Shown piece by piece: positions 19,704-29,288 of a stretch of 32,336 bases of DNA. This DNA is from a virus. Made by a program: the position numbers and the translations under genes. Location: the IMG/VR virus record IMGVR_UViG_3300044612_001817, positions 1 to 32,336 of that record; one strand, 5' to 3'. The notes under the pieces are model-generated. The model saw only the letters and a list, made by a program, of their open reading frames with translations, searched no databases and had not been told where the DNA came from. Each line of letters begins with the position of its first letter. The first letter of the stretch is position 1.

Positions 19704-20891
19704 ATGCCGTACATTGATTACGCCGAGTGGTTTAGGCGCGAACAAAAGAGGAGGCAACAGGCAACCACTAGTCCATCAGGGGCACCGCAGGTTATTACTC
19801 AGACGAATACGCCTACTTCGTTTGAACAGATCGGTGGTCGTGCTGTCGATATTGGTAAAGAGGAATTAAAAGGTGAAATAAGGAACCGTGTTGCTGAAGC
19901 ATTAGCTCCAAGTGCGGCTCCGGCAGCAACGTCTGTTATCGCTCCAGGCATTGCCGTCCCTTCTGGATACACAGCGGTGGGGACAGCGGCAAGCGGCGGA
20001 ACAATAATTGCACCTTCTTCAGTTGCAGGTTATGGAGCTGGAGCAAGTAGTCTAGCCCCTGGAACTACCGCTGTTGGAACCTCAATTAAGGGCGGGACAA
20101 TGGTCGCGCCTTCTTCTGTCGCCGGATCAGGGGTTAAAGGTGCAAACGTTGGAGCCAGCAAAGCGGGGTCAGCTCTTGGGACGACCGCTAGTGCAATTGC
20201 TGCGGCCAAAGGTGCATATGACCTTTCAAGAGTTATCAACAAAAGGCAAGGGGCGACCGCTGGAGCTATGGCGGGGGCAACTCTTGGAGCTGGAACGGCT
20301 GGATTGCTCGGAGCGGCTGGATTAATCGCCTTGGGGCCATTAGGAATCGGAGCAGGCTTATTGTTAGGAGCCGGAGGCGGAGCCGGATTGGGCAAGCTAT
20401 TTTCGCCTCGACAAAAAAACCTAGAAAAAGAGCGATGGAAACGCCTTGAAAAATACTACGGATTTACTGGCTTAAAACCCGAATGGGTCGATACCAAGGA
20501 CGCAGCTCTAAAAGCGCAAGATAAGACTATGTCAAAAGACTTTGTTGGTTATAACGACAAAGGTCAGTGGGTAAATAATAAGTTCGCCAATAGTGGGAAA
20601 GACGCGGACTTAAAGGCTCAAGATATTCAACAATTTGCAACGAACTTTGAAACTTTTGGGAAAGAATATTCCGCCCTACCGGAAGAAAAGAAGCTGCAAA
20701 TGATGCAAATTGCGCTGGATAACGGTTTGGTGCGAGAACATAAAGGAACAGTGGATATAGCTTGGACCGATGAAACGTATCAGCAGGCCGCCGATATCTT
20801 ATTTAACGATCCTAGCGTTCAACAATTCCAAGCAGAACAACCTAGAGTTTACAGAGCCCCAACGTATGTACATCCGTCGAAGCGAAAATGA
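19704..20891 (+). CDS. Gly/Ala-rich ejection-type (internal virion) protein
   Basis: A 395-residue protein; SD AAGGAG precedes the ATG. The N-terminus is charged (IDYAEWFRREQKRRQQ). Residues about 90-142 hold two copies of a TAVGT...GGT...APSSVAG motif. Residues about 182-234 are a long Gly/Ala/Leu hydrophobic stretch with glycine-zipper character (GAAGLIALGPLGIGAGLLLG) that could insert into membranes. The C-terminal half is soluble and charged. Such proteins in podoviruses are packed in the head and form a channel on injection. Its stop overlaps the next start (ATGA). The family was not identified; the role is inferred from composition and position. Confidence 0.65.
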   Translation: MPYIDYAEWFRREQKRRQQATTSPSGAPQVITQTNTPTSFEQIGGRAVDIGKEELKGEIRNRVAEALAPSAAPAATSVIAPGIAVPSGYTAVGTAASGGTIIAPSSVAGYGAGASSLAPGTTAVGTSIKGGTMVAPSSVAGSGVKGANVGASKAGSALGTTASAIAAAKGAYDLSRVINKRQGATAGAMAGATLGAGTAGLLGAAGLIALGPLGIGAGLLLGAGGGAGLGKLFSPRQKNLEKERWKRLEKYYGFTGLKPEWVDTKDAALKAQDKTMSKDFVGYNDKGQWVNNKFANSGKDADLKAQDIQQFATNFETFGKEYSALPEEKKLQMMQIALDNGLVREHKGTVDIAWTDETYQQAADILFNDPSVQQFQAEQPRVYRAPTYVHPSKRK

Positions 20892-22390
20892 GAAGCACAA
20901 CCGCAACCATATCAGCACCAACTAGCGGATGGAACACCCGCGACCCTCTTGATCAGATGGACCCTACCTACGCCATTAAGATGATTAATGCGTTTCCAGA
21001 TGATGGGTTTGTGAGGACGCGCAAAGGATTTACTCAGCATTGTGCCATAACTGCCAACACTAGCGATGTAAATACGCTTGTCGAGCTCCCTTTAGCGAAT
21101 GGAACCAGCAAGCTCATAGCGTGTGCAGGGACTCGATTTTACGACGTTACATCTTCAAGCTCGGTTGCGTTAGGTCCAGCAATCACAAATAGCACTTGGC
21201 AGCATGTTCTAATTGGCAACCGGATACTGTTCTTTAACGGCAGCGATACCCCTCAAATGTATGACGGGACAACGTGGAGTCAGCCTAGTTTTAACGGGCA
21301 GGTGCATACGCTTACGCCGTCAAACTTGATACAAGGGTGCCAGTACAAAAGCCGCCTTTTTGTCGTTGAAAAGAACACTAGCTATGTTTGGAACAGCAAC
21401 ACGGCAGCGTTCCAAGGGCAGATGCACCGGATTGATTATAGCTACCTATTGCAACGAGGCGGCACTGTTCAATTTGTCGCTTCATGGTCTAGAGATACGG
21501 GAGTCGGATTACAAGATTACTTTGTAATCGTATCGAGTGAAGGCGAAGTACTTCTCTATTCTGGAACAGACCCAGAGAATGCGAACAACTGGTCTATCGC
21601 TGGACGGTTTTTCCTTCCTGAGCCAGTTGCCGGACGACGAGGATACTTAGGACTCGGCTCGGATCTGCTCATCATTCATAAAGCTGGTATTACCCCTCTT
21701 TCCTCGCTTCTTGCAGGTGGGAATAATTCTTCCTACGCCAGTATAACGGCAAATATCAATCAGGCTTTTTTGGCAGCCGCGCAAGATTACGGTGGTGCGG
21801 ATGGATGGAACGCCGCATATCACAGCGGTGGGAAAGCCGTTTATTTTAACATCCCAATCCCGAATATAGCGCAACAATTCGTGCTTAATCCCGACCGAGG
21901 GGCATGGGCTCAATACACGGGGATGCAAGCAAAAGTGTGGGCTTCGTTTGGCGATAGCATTTATTTTGGCGGGACGAATGGGCGGGTATTTAAAGCCGAA
22001 ACAGGGGCGCTCGATAACGGAGCCCCGATAAAAAGCGAAGTCCATATCGCCTATAATTATTTCAAAGACCGAGCGCGGATAAAGCGATTCACGATGATTC
22101 GTCCACATGTAAAAAGCGCACCAGGCGAAACGTTCTCAATTGGAACGGATGTAGACTTTAAGGAAGCCCCATTTACTTATACGACTCAAAATAATGAAGG
22201 TGGGTTTAACTGGAACGTCGGGCTTTGGAATCAAGCTCTTTGGAGTGCTCCCAAGATTCGTGGAGAAGATGTTTATTCGCTTACAGCTTTTGGACGGGCC
22301 GCAAGTATCAGTTTTGCTTTTGAAAGCACCACAGGACCGTACGAGTTTTACGCAGCAGCAATCACTTTTGAGACCGGAGGATTACTCTAA
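20888..22390 (+). CDS. Tail hub / tail stabilisation protein (P22 gp10-like)
   Basis: A 500-residue beta-rich protein. The opening (SAPTSGWNTRDPLDQMDPTYA, then AFPDDGFVRTRKGF) is the hallmark of phage tail stabilisation proteins of the gp10 kind, which read out as a beta-propeller-like hub under the connector. Further family stretches are NRILFFNGSDTPQMYDGTTW, QYKSRLFVVEKNTSYVW, and LLIIHKAGITPLSSLL. The C-terminal part (KRFTMIRPHVKSAPGETFSI) continues the beta pattern. It would seal the DNA channel and carry the tail appendages. The start overlaps the upstream stop by ATGA, so translation is coupled. Confidence 0.85.
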   Translation: MRSTTATISAPTSGWNTRDPLDQMDPTYAIKMINAFPDDGFVRTRKGFTQHCAITANTSDVNTLVELPLANGTSKLIACAGTRFYDVTSSSSVALGPAITNSTWQHVLIGNRILFFNGSDTPQMYDGTTWSQPSFNGQVHTLTPSNLIQGCQYKSRLFVVEKNTSYVWNSNTAAFQGQMHRIDYSYLLQRGGTVQFVASWSRDTGVGLQDYFVIVSSEGEVLLYSGTDPENANNWSIAGRFFLPEPVAGRRGYLGLGSDLLIIHKAGITPLSSLLAGGNNSSYASITANINQAFLAAAQDYGGADGWNAAYHSGGKAVYFNIPIPNIAQQFVLNPDRGAWAQYTGMQAKVWASFGDSIYFGGTNGRVFKAETGALDNGAPIKSEVHIAYNYFKDRARIKRFTMIRPHVKSAPGETFSIGTDVDFKEAPFTYTTQNNEGGFNWNVGLWNQALWSAPKIRGEDVYSLTAFGRAASISFAFESTTGPYEFYAAAITFETGGLL

Positions 22391-23461
22391 ATGGCCGTTA
22401 AAAAAACAATGCCAGGAACCCCAAAACAGCCAGTACGCGATTCGGATTATGCGGGCAACCGGATGGGCCAGCCGAATGAGCAAGCAAAGGAAGCGTTTAA
22501 CCCTCCAGCTACAACGCCTGTCCCTCAAGCGGCACCCGCTCAATCTACGTTTAAAGCTCCATCGGGTTATACAAGAGTCTCGCCTGGTCTATATCGGGAC
22601 ACCTCCGGCAAGCTAGTGCCACAGGCGCAAATATCGGGCAAAATGGCAGAACCGTTACAGCCGCCGCCTGCTGCGACTACTCCCCAACAACCGCGAAAAC
22701 CTATCACCGCTCCGGCTCCATACACACAAACTCCAACTCCTGAGCAGACTCAACAAGCTCTTACCGGAGGCTATCGCCTTCCAACACAACAAGAGTTAGC
22801 GGCGATGTTTCAACAGCGGTATGAGCAAGAGCTAGGCGATATCACCGTTGGTGCCGCAGAGCGTCAAGCACGAGAACAGAGAGAGCGAGAACAGTACCTA
22901 GCCGATAGAGGTATCTCACCAGACTCGCAAGCTTATCGAGGCGAACAGCAAGCCCTTGCAGAATCACGCGCATTAGAGGCAGCACAGGCCCGTAGCCAAG
23001 CGCGGCAATTCGCCGAGGGTGCTACTACCGCCGAGTTTAATCGTACGCTACAGGCCGTTGGTGCGGCTCAGGAAGAGCGCAAGATTGGAACGGCTGAAAG
23101 GCAGTGGGAGAAAACCTACAAACTTGAGCAAAAGCGAATATTGTCAGATATCCAAAACAACAAACTTCTGACGAAACTTGAAAAACAAAAAATAAAGTCA
23201 GCCGAAAGACAGGGAGACCTAGAGAGGGCGAACCGATTGGCTATTGCGGCAATGCAAAGAGCAGGACAAGGCGAAGAGGCTCAACAATATGCAGATCGTG
23301 TGGCGTTGCTTAGGGACGAGCGGTTCCAATATATGACTCGCCAGCCAGATGCAGCTAATGGGATTGCAGGACTCGGACTAACCCCTGAAGAAGCCACCAA
23401 GATTTTAGAAAAAGAGGAACGCGGCGGCAGCAGAGAATCACAAATCAGAATGAGGAGCTAG
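22391..23461 (+). CDS. Putative tail/ejection protein, Pro-rich then coiled coil (356 residues)
   Basis: Strong GGAGG before the ATG, which follows the hub gene's stop directly. Residues 1-140 are Pro/Gln/Thr/Ala-rich and probably disordered (PPAATTPQQPRKPITAPAPY). Residues about 150-310 are an Arg/Glu/Gln/Ala-rich helical region (AAERQAREQREREQYLADRG, AEFNRTLQAVGAAQEERKIG). No membrane segment or enzyme motif was seen. Large helical proteins after the tail hub are typical internal virion proteins of podoviruses. The exact family is unknown. Confidence 0.6.
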   Translation: MAVKKTMPGTPKQPVRDSDYAGNRMGQPNEQAKEAFNPPATTPVPQAAPAQSTFKAPSGYTRVSPGLYRDTSGKLVPQAQISGKMAEPLQPPPAATTPQQPRKPITAPAPYTQTPTPEQTQQALTGGYRLPTQQELAAMFQQRYEQELGDITVGAAERQAREQREREQYLADRGISPDSQAYRGEQQALAESRALEAAQARSQARQFAEGATTAEFNRTLQAVGAAQEERKIGTAERQWEKTYKLEQKRILSDIQNNKLLTKLEKQKIKSAERQGDLERANRLAIAAMQRAGQGEEAQQYADRVALLRDERFQYMTRQPDAANGIAGLGLTPEEATKILEKEERGGSRESQIRMRS

Positions 23462-23464
23462 GCA

Positions 23465-25165
23465 ATGGGCATCGCAGACTGGATACCAACTATCATCAAC
23501 GTAGGCTCGTCTCTGTTCGGGGGCGGTGGTTCTTCTGCACCGTCCAGTAGTGGCCTCGATTGGGGCTCTATCCTCCAAGGAGTCGGTCAACTTGCCTCTC
23601 GAGTAGAGATGGTCCCAGGCGCAGGGGCTCTTGATGAGGATATCCGCAAGGCAAACCGTTTTAACTTGATTGCAGGGCTCCTTGGGGGCGCAGGTCAGAT
23701 TGCTGGTTCTCAAATACAAGCCTCTGAAAAGCGAGGTTTAGGACAAGACTTAGCGGCTATTCTTGGCGGACAGGGGACCTATACAGGGCAACCAATTGCT
23801 CCTGCCTCCCCTGCTCTTGCGACAAGCCAAGGGGCAGTATCGAGTGGGGTTTATCCAGAATCTTTAGTTGGGCAAGCCATTCCGCAATCGGCATTAACTA
23901 CTCCTGTTCCAGCCGCAATGCCACAATCGAAATCGGCGGCGTTGTTTGGATTAATTAACAAGTATCCGAACCAAGCAAGTCAGATCCTCGAATTGGGGAC
24001 AAAAATACAGGATGCTGAAGGCGCGGCAGTCAAGGCTGAACAAGACCGGAATACCAAACTTGAGGCAGCGCGAATCAAGGCAATGCAGCCACCTTCATTC
24101 TCTGAAATGCAAGCAGCTGATAGCTACTTCCTCAGTCAGGGGATTCTCGACCCACAAGAACGTGCCGCAAAAGTGCAAAGTGCCTTTGCTGAACGTGGTA
24201 AGCCATTAAGTCCAATTGCTGCTCCATCAGTGACTCAGCCGGATTATGCAAGCATTTTACGCGGCGCAGGACAAGCTGCTGCAGAAGGCGAACCTATTAA
24301 TGTGAGGATCCCAAGCAGCGCGATGTCGGAAGAGGATGCAATAAATAGCTTTAGAGAAGGTTTCCAAGTTCCAAAAGAAGAACAAGGCCAGCCGTTTTTA
24401 GCTCCGGGGACAAATGAGCCATATCCGAAGAGTGCAGAGTTAAGACGGGAACAACAGCAACGAACTAGGGAAGAAAAAGATCGCGAACAAGTTAGGTTTG
24501 AACGTGAAATTAAAACAGATATTCAAGCTCCTTTTAAGACAGTTTTAGATACAGGAACAGAAAGTGTTCCAAACTTTACAAAAATTAAAGACCTTTTAAA
24601 ACAAAAAACATACGCAGCTACGGTTCAAGCCGCTACGCTTGTAAAAGCGGCCTTAGATAGAAGTGTGGTTCAACCGAGCGAACAAAAAGTCATGTTAGAA
24701 TCCCTTGAATCAATTATAGAAAAATACAAAAGAATTATCCAAGAGGGGATTACAGGTCAAAAACAAGATTTAGGAGAATCGGCAAGAAATGCTTTATTAC
24801 AAACCGCAAAAGTTGCAGCAAAAGTAAATAGTGATGCAGCAAAAGCCGCAAGAGCAGCTATCAACGAAGCGGTTATAATTGCATCAAAGCCTAATCAACA
24901 GGTTGATCCACAAAGTTTATATGAGAATTTTTACGCACAATTTGAAAGCCAAAACGCCGAGACTCTTTTAGCAAGTACTAACAGCTTAAATACTGTTTTG
25001 CTTCAAGAACTCCAAGGAGTAATGCCAAAACCAAAGCAAGCGAGTACTCCCGCTGCTCCCGCTGTCCGTACTCCAATGGTTCCTCCTGTTCCAACTACAG
25101 GGACAACGGCCCCAGAAACTTACCAGTACAACGGGAAATCCTACATCGTTAGACGGAGATTTTAA
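23465..25165 (+). CDS. Putative internal virion (ejection) protein (566 residues)
   Basis: SD GAGGAG precedes the ATG. The N-terminal 100 residues are Gly/Ser/Ala/Ile-rich and amphipathic to hydrophobic (MGIADWIPTIINVGSSLFGG; FNLIAGLLGGAGQIAGSQ), suited to membrane contact. The middle is helical with Pro/Ser linkers. The C-terminal 250 residues are mostly Ala/Lys/Glu helix (LLQTAKVAAKVNSDAAKAAR), ending in PETYQYNGKSYIVRRRF. It is the second of three consecutive large genes that probably encode the ejected core. There is no sequence-level proof of function. The base composition becomes more A-rich in the second half. Confidence 0.6.
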   Translation: MGIADWIPTIINVGSSLFGGGGSSAPSSSGLDWGSILQGVGQLASRVEMVPGAGALDEDIRKANRFNLIAGLLGGAGQIAGSQIQASEKRGLGQDLAAILGGQGTYTGQPIAPASPALATSQGAVSSGVYPESLVGQAIPQSALTTPVPAAMPQSKSAALFGLINKYPNQASQILELGTKIQDAEGAAVKAEQDRNTKLEAARIKAMQPPSFSEMQAADSYFLSQGILDPQERAAKVQSAFAERGKPLSPIAAPSVTQPDYASILRGAGQAAAEGEPINVRIPSSAMSEEDAINSFREGFQVPKEEQGQPFLAPGTNEPYPKSAELRREQQQRTREEKDREQVRFEREIKTDIQAPFKTVLDTGTESVPNFTKIKDLLKQKTYAATVQAATLVKAALDRSVVQPSEQKVMLESLESIIEKYKRIIQEGITGQKQDLGESARNALLQTAKVAAKVNSDAAKAARAAINEAVIIASKPNQQVDPQSLYENFYAQFESQNAETLLASTNSLNTVLLQELQGVMPKPKQASTPAAPAVRTPMVPPVPTTGTTAPETYQYNGKSYIVRRRF

Positions 25166-25167
25166 GA

Positions 25168-27531
25168 ATGGCGACAATTGAAATCGAAGATCCAGAAACG
25201 GGGCAAATAGTTTACTTAGACGAATCAACTGGAGAACAGGTCCGACCACCTCCGGTTGTTATGCCAATACCATCCCTTGCCGATCAGGGAGTAAGGACAT
25301 CAGCGGTCCCGCCTAAAGCTAAAATGTCATTGGGCGATCTTGCTATAGCAGCTTTGATGGCACCAGCTCAAGGAATGACATTAAATACTTTGGACGACAT
25401 AGTAGAGTTCGTTAATCCTGAAGCAGGTCAGCAGATGAAGGGGTTGTATAAACAATTCCAACAAGAATATCCAATCTCCTCAACTGGATTAGAAATAGTT
25501 GGTCCAATGGGAGCCGGTAAATATCTTGCTAAGACTGCGGCGCGTTACGGTATGCCATTAGTGGCAGAGGCAATAAAAGCGGCGGGGTCACAAAACTTTA
25601 TTCCACAGGTTTTTAAAGGTGGGATATCTGGTATTGCATCTGCGGAAGGTCCATTTGAAGAGCGTTTATTACCAGGAGCAATGGGGGCCACGGCAGGTGG
25701 GCTTGGGGGCATTATCGGAGGACAAGCCGGAAAAGCTAAAGGAACGGCACAACAAGTACTCCAAATGGCCTCAGAGCCATTAACAGATGCAGAAAAACGC
25801 ATGGCCCTAGAAATCGCACAACAGGGACGAGGAGAGGATTTTGCGAAGCGAATGACGCAATCGCAACAAGACCTATCGCCCGTTGAAACATTCGGGGAAA
25901 TGGCGGGGTATACACCAACAGTGCAGGGGATTGCTCGGATGCCGGAAGGGAGTGATCTTGTGGCAATACTCGAAGGACGAGGACGAACCAGACCAGAACG
26001 TTTGCAATCTACGTTTGAACAAGGTCTTGGAGGAGAAGGTAAAATACCTACAGAGCTTGCTCAAGAGGCTTTACAGACAACTAAAGACGTTCGTCAAACT
26101 GCACTACAACGGCAATATGAAGCAGGTCGCGAATTGTATAGCCCATTAGAGGTTGCCCCTGAATTGACATCAGGGAAAAAGGTAACGATGGGAGAAGCGG
26201 TCAGCGGGACAAAACTTGCAAAAGAAGAATTAAAATTCGGGAAAATAGTCGGAAAAGGCGAGGAGCGTATTCAAAATATCCTTGATGACGTTGCCGACGA
26301 TTTAGGAGATGACGTTGCAAACAGCGTACTTGAGCCAGGTATCTCTACAGCAGAACGTACAAAGCGCATAAAGAACATCGGGCAACGTGGCTATGAAAAC
26401 GCCGACCTCCTAATGGATGAGTTTGGGAAGGTTGATCGAGCGCAGTGGGAAATTATTGCTAAAAACAGGTTAAGAAAAGAGGTCAACAACCTAACGAGCG
26501 AATTAGGGCCACGAGAATGGCGCAAACTTCTGTCTCATATTTATATGGGGGAAAAAGAAATCCCGACGTTACAAAATATATCTCTGACTGAATTAAAAAC
26601 GAGAGTATTGGGTCGTGTAAAAAAGATAAACGCCGAGAATGCACAAAAAGATATTGGTGCATGGAAAGGAATTAGTGTCGAAGCTCTTAACAAGTTAGAA
26701 CGGAATCTCGATAAAGGCTTTAAAAAGATTTTCCCGCAAATTAAAGAAGCTGATTATACCTATGCAACAAAAACAATACCGGAAGCATTTGGAGGCATGG
26801 GCGAAACATCTCGAAGAGCTCTTCGGCAAATGACGAAGTTTGCTGTGGACGACCCAAGGCAGGTAAATCGCATTGGAAGAATTATCTCCGATCTTGACCC
26901 TTCTCAGGTTGAAGAAATTATTGTAGGAGCCAAGAATATTGGCAAACCTGAGATGCTAGACGCTATGAAGAAAGGTTATGTTGCTATGCTAAAAAAAGAT
27001 GTAGCGCGACAACCTCCTTCTAAGGTCATTAAATATTTTGATAGCAGCTCAAATCAGCGGCAGATACTTGAACTTCTCGCCGGAAAAGAACAATCCGATA
27101 AGATTCTATCGCGTTTAGCCAAGGAGGAAAGATTGGGCCGAGTTGAGGCGCAGGTCAAAGGCGGATCTCAAACTGCCCCTGTTACCACTGCATTGAAAGA
27201 CCTAATGCGTATGACGGATCAACCGCTGCCTCAGAACGTAACGCAAAGAGCCGTAAATATGTTTAGGCAACCATTCGCGGCTTTGGATGCGCTAATTAAC
27301 CTTGCTCCACAATTTAGAGATAAGCAGGTCAAAAAAGAGATATTCCGAATCTACGGTCTACAGGGACTTACAGCTTTAGAAAAAATGCAGCAATTAGCTC
27401 CGGTTATACAAAAGCTCGAGAAAACAGGCGAATTGACTGATAAATGGATGGAACTGGGAGCGCGTATCGGAGCAAAAGCGGGGACATCTGGAGCCCGATA
27501 TTTAACGCAAAAAAATAACATGGAGGAATAA
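25168..27531 (+). CDS. Putative large internal virion (DNA ejection) protein (787 residues)
   Basis: The largest gene after the tail hub apart from the portal. Residues about 1-40 include EIEDPETGQIVYLDESTGEQ. Around 90-190 there are Gly/Ala hydrophobic stretches (LEIVGPMGAGKYLAKTAARY; LPGAMGATAGGLGGIIGGQA), the glycine-rich type expected to enter the envelope. The remaining 600 residues are charged helices (for example RKEVNNLTSELGPREWRKLL). There is no lytic transglycosylase signature. GPMGAGK resembles a P-loop in passing but lacks the rest of an ATPase. Position and composition fit the largest ejection protein. Confidence 0.6.
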   Translation: MATIEIEDPETGQIVYLDESTGEQVRPPPVVMPIPSLADQGVRTSAVPPKAKMSLGDLAIAALMAPAQGMTLNTLDDIVEFVNPEAGQQMKGLYKQFQQEYPISSTGLEIVGPMGAGKYLAKTAARYGMPLVAEAIKAAGSQNFIPQVFKGGISGIASAEGPFEERLLPGAMGATAGGLGGIIGGQAGKAKGTAQQVLQMASEPLTDAEKRMALEIAQQGRGEDFAKRMTQSQQDLSPVETFGEMAGYTPTVQGIARMPEGSDLVAILEGRGRTRPERLQSTFEQGLGGEGKIPTELAQEALQTTKDVRQTALQRQYEAGRELYSPLEVAPELTSGKKVTMGEAVSGTKLAKEELKFGKIVGKGEERIQNILDDVADDLGDDVANSVLEPGISTAERTKRIKNIGQRGYENADLLMDEFGKVDRAQWEIIAKNRLRKEVNNLTSELGPREWRKLLSHIYMGEKEIPTLQNISLTELKTRVLGRVKKINAENAQKDIGAWKGISVEALNKLERNLDKGFKKIFPQIKEADYTYATKTIPEAFGGMGETSRRALRQMTKFAVDDPRQVNRIGRIISDLDPSQVEEIIVGAKNIGKPEMLDAMKKGYVAMLKKDVARQPPSKVIKYFDSSSNQRQILELLAGKEQSDKILSRLAKEERLGRVEAQVKGGSQTAPVTTALKDLMRMTDQPLPQNVTQRAVNMFRQPFAALDALINLAPQFRDKQVKKEIFRIYGLQGLTALEKMQQLAPVIQKLEKTGELTDKWMELGARIGAKAGTSGARYLTQKNNMEE

Positions 27532-27533
27532 CA

Positions 27534-28901
27534 ATGGGCTTTGACGGCAGCGGAAACTACACAAGAACTAACGGCACTTTGAGCGGAAGCACTCTCTGGA
27601 CTCAAAGAGCGGCGCAAGCTAACCCCGTGATATCCGCGACAGAGCACGATGCCGAGATGAATGATGTTGCCACGGCTCTGACTGATTGTGTTAAGGCGAA
27701 CGGGTCTAAAGCCGTTACGGGCAATCAGCCTATGGCGGGGTTTAAGCACACAGGCGTAGGCGATGCTACGGCGAATGATCAGTATGTGGCTCTTGGACAG
27801 TTGACGAACAGCACTCTACAGTTTGATTCGGTTGCGGGCACTGCAGCCTCACCTGGGTTTGTCAGTGGCGACGACACCGATACAGGCGTATTTAGTCCTG
27901 GAGCAAATACTTGGGCAGTTGCAACGGGTGGAGTTGAACGGTTGCGCGTTTTGCCGACAGGGGAAGTGTCAATTACAAATACCATTCCACTTTTAACAGT
28001 GGGATCCACCGCAACGACCACCGAAGATTGTTCAGTACAAATTGGAGCCGCGAGGACTGGATCCGGCAATGCTTACGTCGATTTTGTAGGAGATACCACG
28101 TACACCGATTACGGAATGCGAATAATTCGAGGACCGTCGGCTAACGGCAATTCGGAGATATTGCATCGTGGTACGGGCAACTTAACTCTATCTGCCCCTG
28201 ATGGCGGATTGCTAAATATGTCACTTAGCGGGAATGTATTTTCGCTGAGTGCCGTAAACGGGCTTCAGATAGTCGATGAAAATAACAATGTGGGCGGTTT
28301 TATAACGACCAGTAAGCAAGCTGGAACCGCTAACAAGTTACGGATTTTTGGTTCACGCGGATCTGGTGGGGTTGTTATTCGAACAGATAACAGCGGAACG
28401 ATTGCGGATCGAGTCGATGTTGTGGATGCGGGCGACCTGCAACCTGTCACTGATAACGCCAACACTTGTGGCGCAAGCGGCAAGCGGTGGTCAGCAGTAT
28501 GGGCGGCGAACGGCACCATCCAGACTTCCGATGAACGCACTAAAAAAGATATTGCCGATTCTTCGCTTGGATTAGACTTCATAAAAACTTTACGCCCTGT
28601 CTCGTACAAATGGGTAGAAGGCTCAAAGGAAGTTACGGGGCAGGTTGACGGGCAAGCCCCAACAACGGTTAGCGTACCAGGGCAACGGACGCACTTTGGA
28701 TTAATAGCTCAAGAAGTGAAAGCGGCTCTTCCCGCGGGTGTTGATTTTGGTGGGTGGGTTCTAACCGACAAGAACGATCCTAATTCGCAGCAAGCTCTGC
28801 GGTATGACCAGTTTATCGCTCCGCTCATTCAAGCCGTAAAGGAACTTTCAGCAAAAGTCGAAGTATTGGAGGCAAAAGTTGCAGCATTAGAGGGGGCATA
28901 A
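27534..28901 (+). CDS. Tail fibre/spike with C-terminal peptidase S74 chaperone
   Basis: A 455-residue protein behind GGAGG. The N-terminus (YTRTNGTLSGSTLWTQRAAQ, then ATEHDAEMNDVATALTDCV, then NQPMAGFKHTGVGDATAND) is a common phage fibre attachment region. A beta-rich middle follows. From residue 332 the sequence SDERTKKDI...LGLDFIKTLRPVSYKW is the intramolecular chaperone of peptidase S74; the Ser and Lys residues perform self-cleavage after trimer folding. FGLIAQEVKAALP and a coiled-coil tail (VKELSAKVEVLEAKVAALEG) complete the domain. It is the likely receptor-binding protein and a trimer. Confidence 0.9.
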   Translation: MGFDGSGNYTRTNGTLSGSTLWTQRAAQANPVISATEHDAEMNDVATALTDCVKANGSKAVTGNQPMAGFKHTGVGDATANDQYVALGQLTNSTLQFDSVAGTAASPGFVSGDDTDTGVFSPGANTWAVATGGVERLRVLPTGEVSITNTIPLLTVGSTATTTEDCSVQIGAARTGSGNAYVDFVGDTTYTDYGMRIIRGPSANGNSEILHRGTGNLTLSAPDGGLLNMSLSGNVFSLSAVNGLQIVDENNNVGGFITTSKQAGTANKLRIFGSRGSGGVVIRTDNSGTIADRVDVVDAGDLQPVTDNANTCGASGKRWSAVWAANGTIQTSDERTKKDIADSSLGLDFIKTLRPVSYKWVEGSKEVTGQVDGQAPTTVSVPGQRTHFGLIAQEVKAALPAGVDFGGWVLTDKNDPNSQQALRYDQFIAPLIQAVKELSAKVEVLEAKVAALEGA

Positions 28902-29288
28902 ATGACCGAGGAAGAGCGGGTAAACCTATGCGATGTTGTCGAGCACCTTCGGACTCAGACCGAAGCCATTGTCGAGCTAACGCGGAATGTGACCGCTCTT
29001 TCCACCTTGCCAACGAGCTTGACCTTACAGGCTCAATCGGTTGCTGAGATTCGCTCGGACTTGGCCGCTATCGAGACTCGGCAGAGTGCTTTAATATCGC
29101 AGATAACGTCACTCACAACGCAAGCGATTCAGAGCCATCGACCAGCGCACTTGATACAGGTCGGGGGGTTTGTACTTGCGGTGACGCTCTTGATTCTTAA
29201 CCTTTTAGGCTATAGCGCAGGGATGAAAAATGGCCGATTTGAAATCGTTCGAGAACACACCGTTGGAGAAAATGCTAATCCAAGATGA
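28902..29288 (+). CDS. Single-span membrane protein of the lysis region (holin or lysis-regulator candidate)
   Basis: A 128-residue protein with GAGGGGG before the ATG. Residues 1-80 form charged helices with heptad character (VNLCDVVEHLRTQTEAIVEL; EIRSDLAAIETRQSALISQI). Residues about 84-105 are a single hydrophobic segment (LIQVGGFVLAVTLLILNLLG), and a short tail follows. Its last 59 bases overlap the lysozyme start in another frame. The order membrane protein then lysozyme fits a holin, but a long N-terminal coiled coil and C-terminal anchor are unusual for holins; an i-spanin would have the anchor at the N-terminus. The call is tentative. Confidence 0.6.
   Translation: MTEEERVNLCDVVEHLRTQTEAIVELTRNVTALSTLPTSLTLQAQSVAEIRSDLAAIETRQSALISQITSLTTQAIQSHRPAHLIQVGGFVLAVTLLILNLLGYSAGMKNGRFEIVREHTVGENANPR

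Noticed and set aside
20030-20395. Pro/Ala-rich frame opposite the ejection-type protein
   Set aside because: Antisense shadow of Gly/Ala codons; no ribosome site.
25168-27531. GPMGAGK as an ATPase P-loop in the large ejection protein
   Set aside because: The motif lies in a Gly/Ala stretch, lacks the Thr/Ser after Lys, and no Walker B or other ATPase motif follows.
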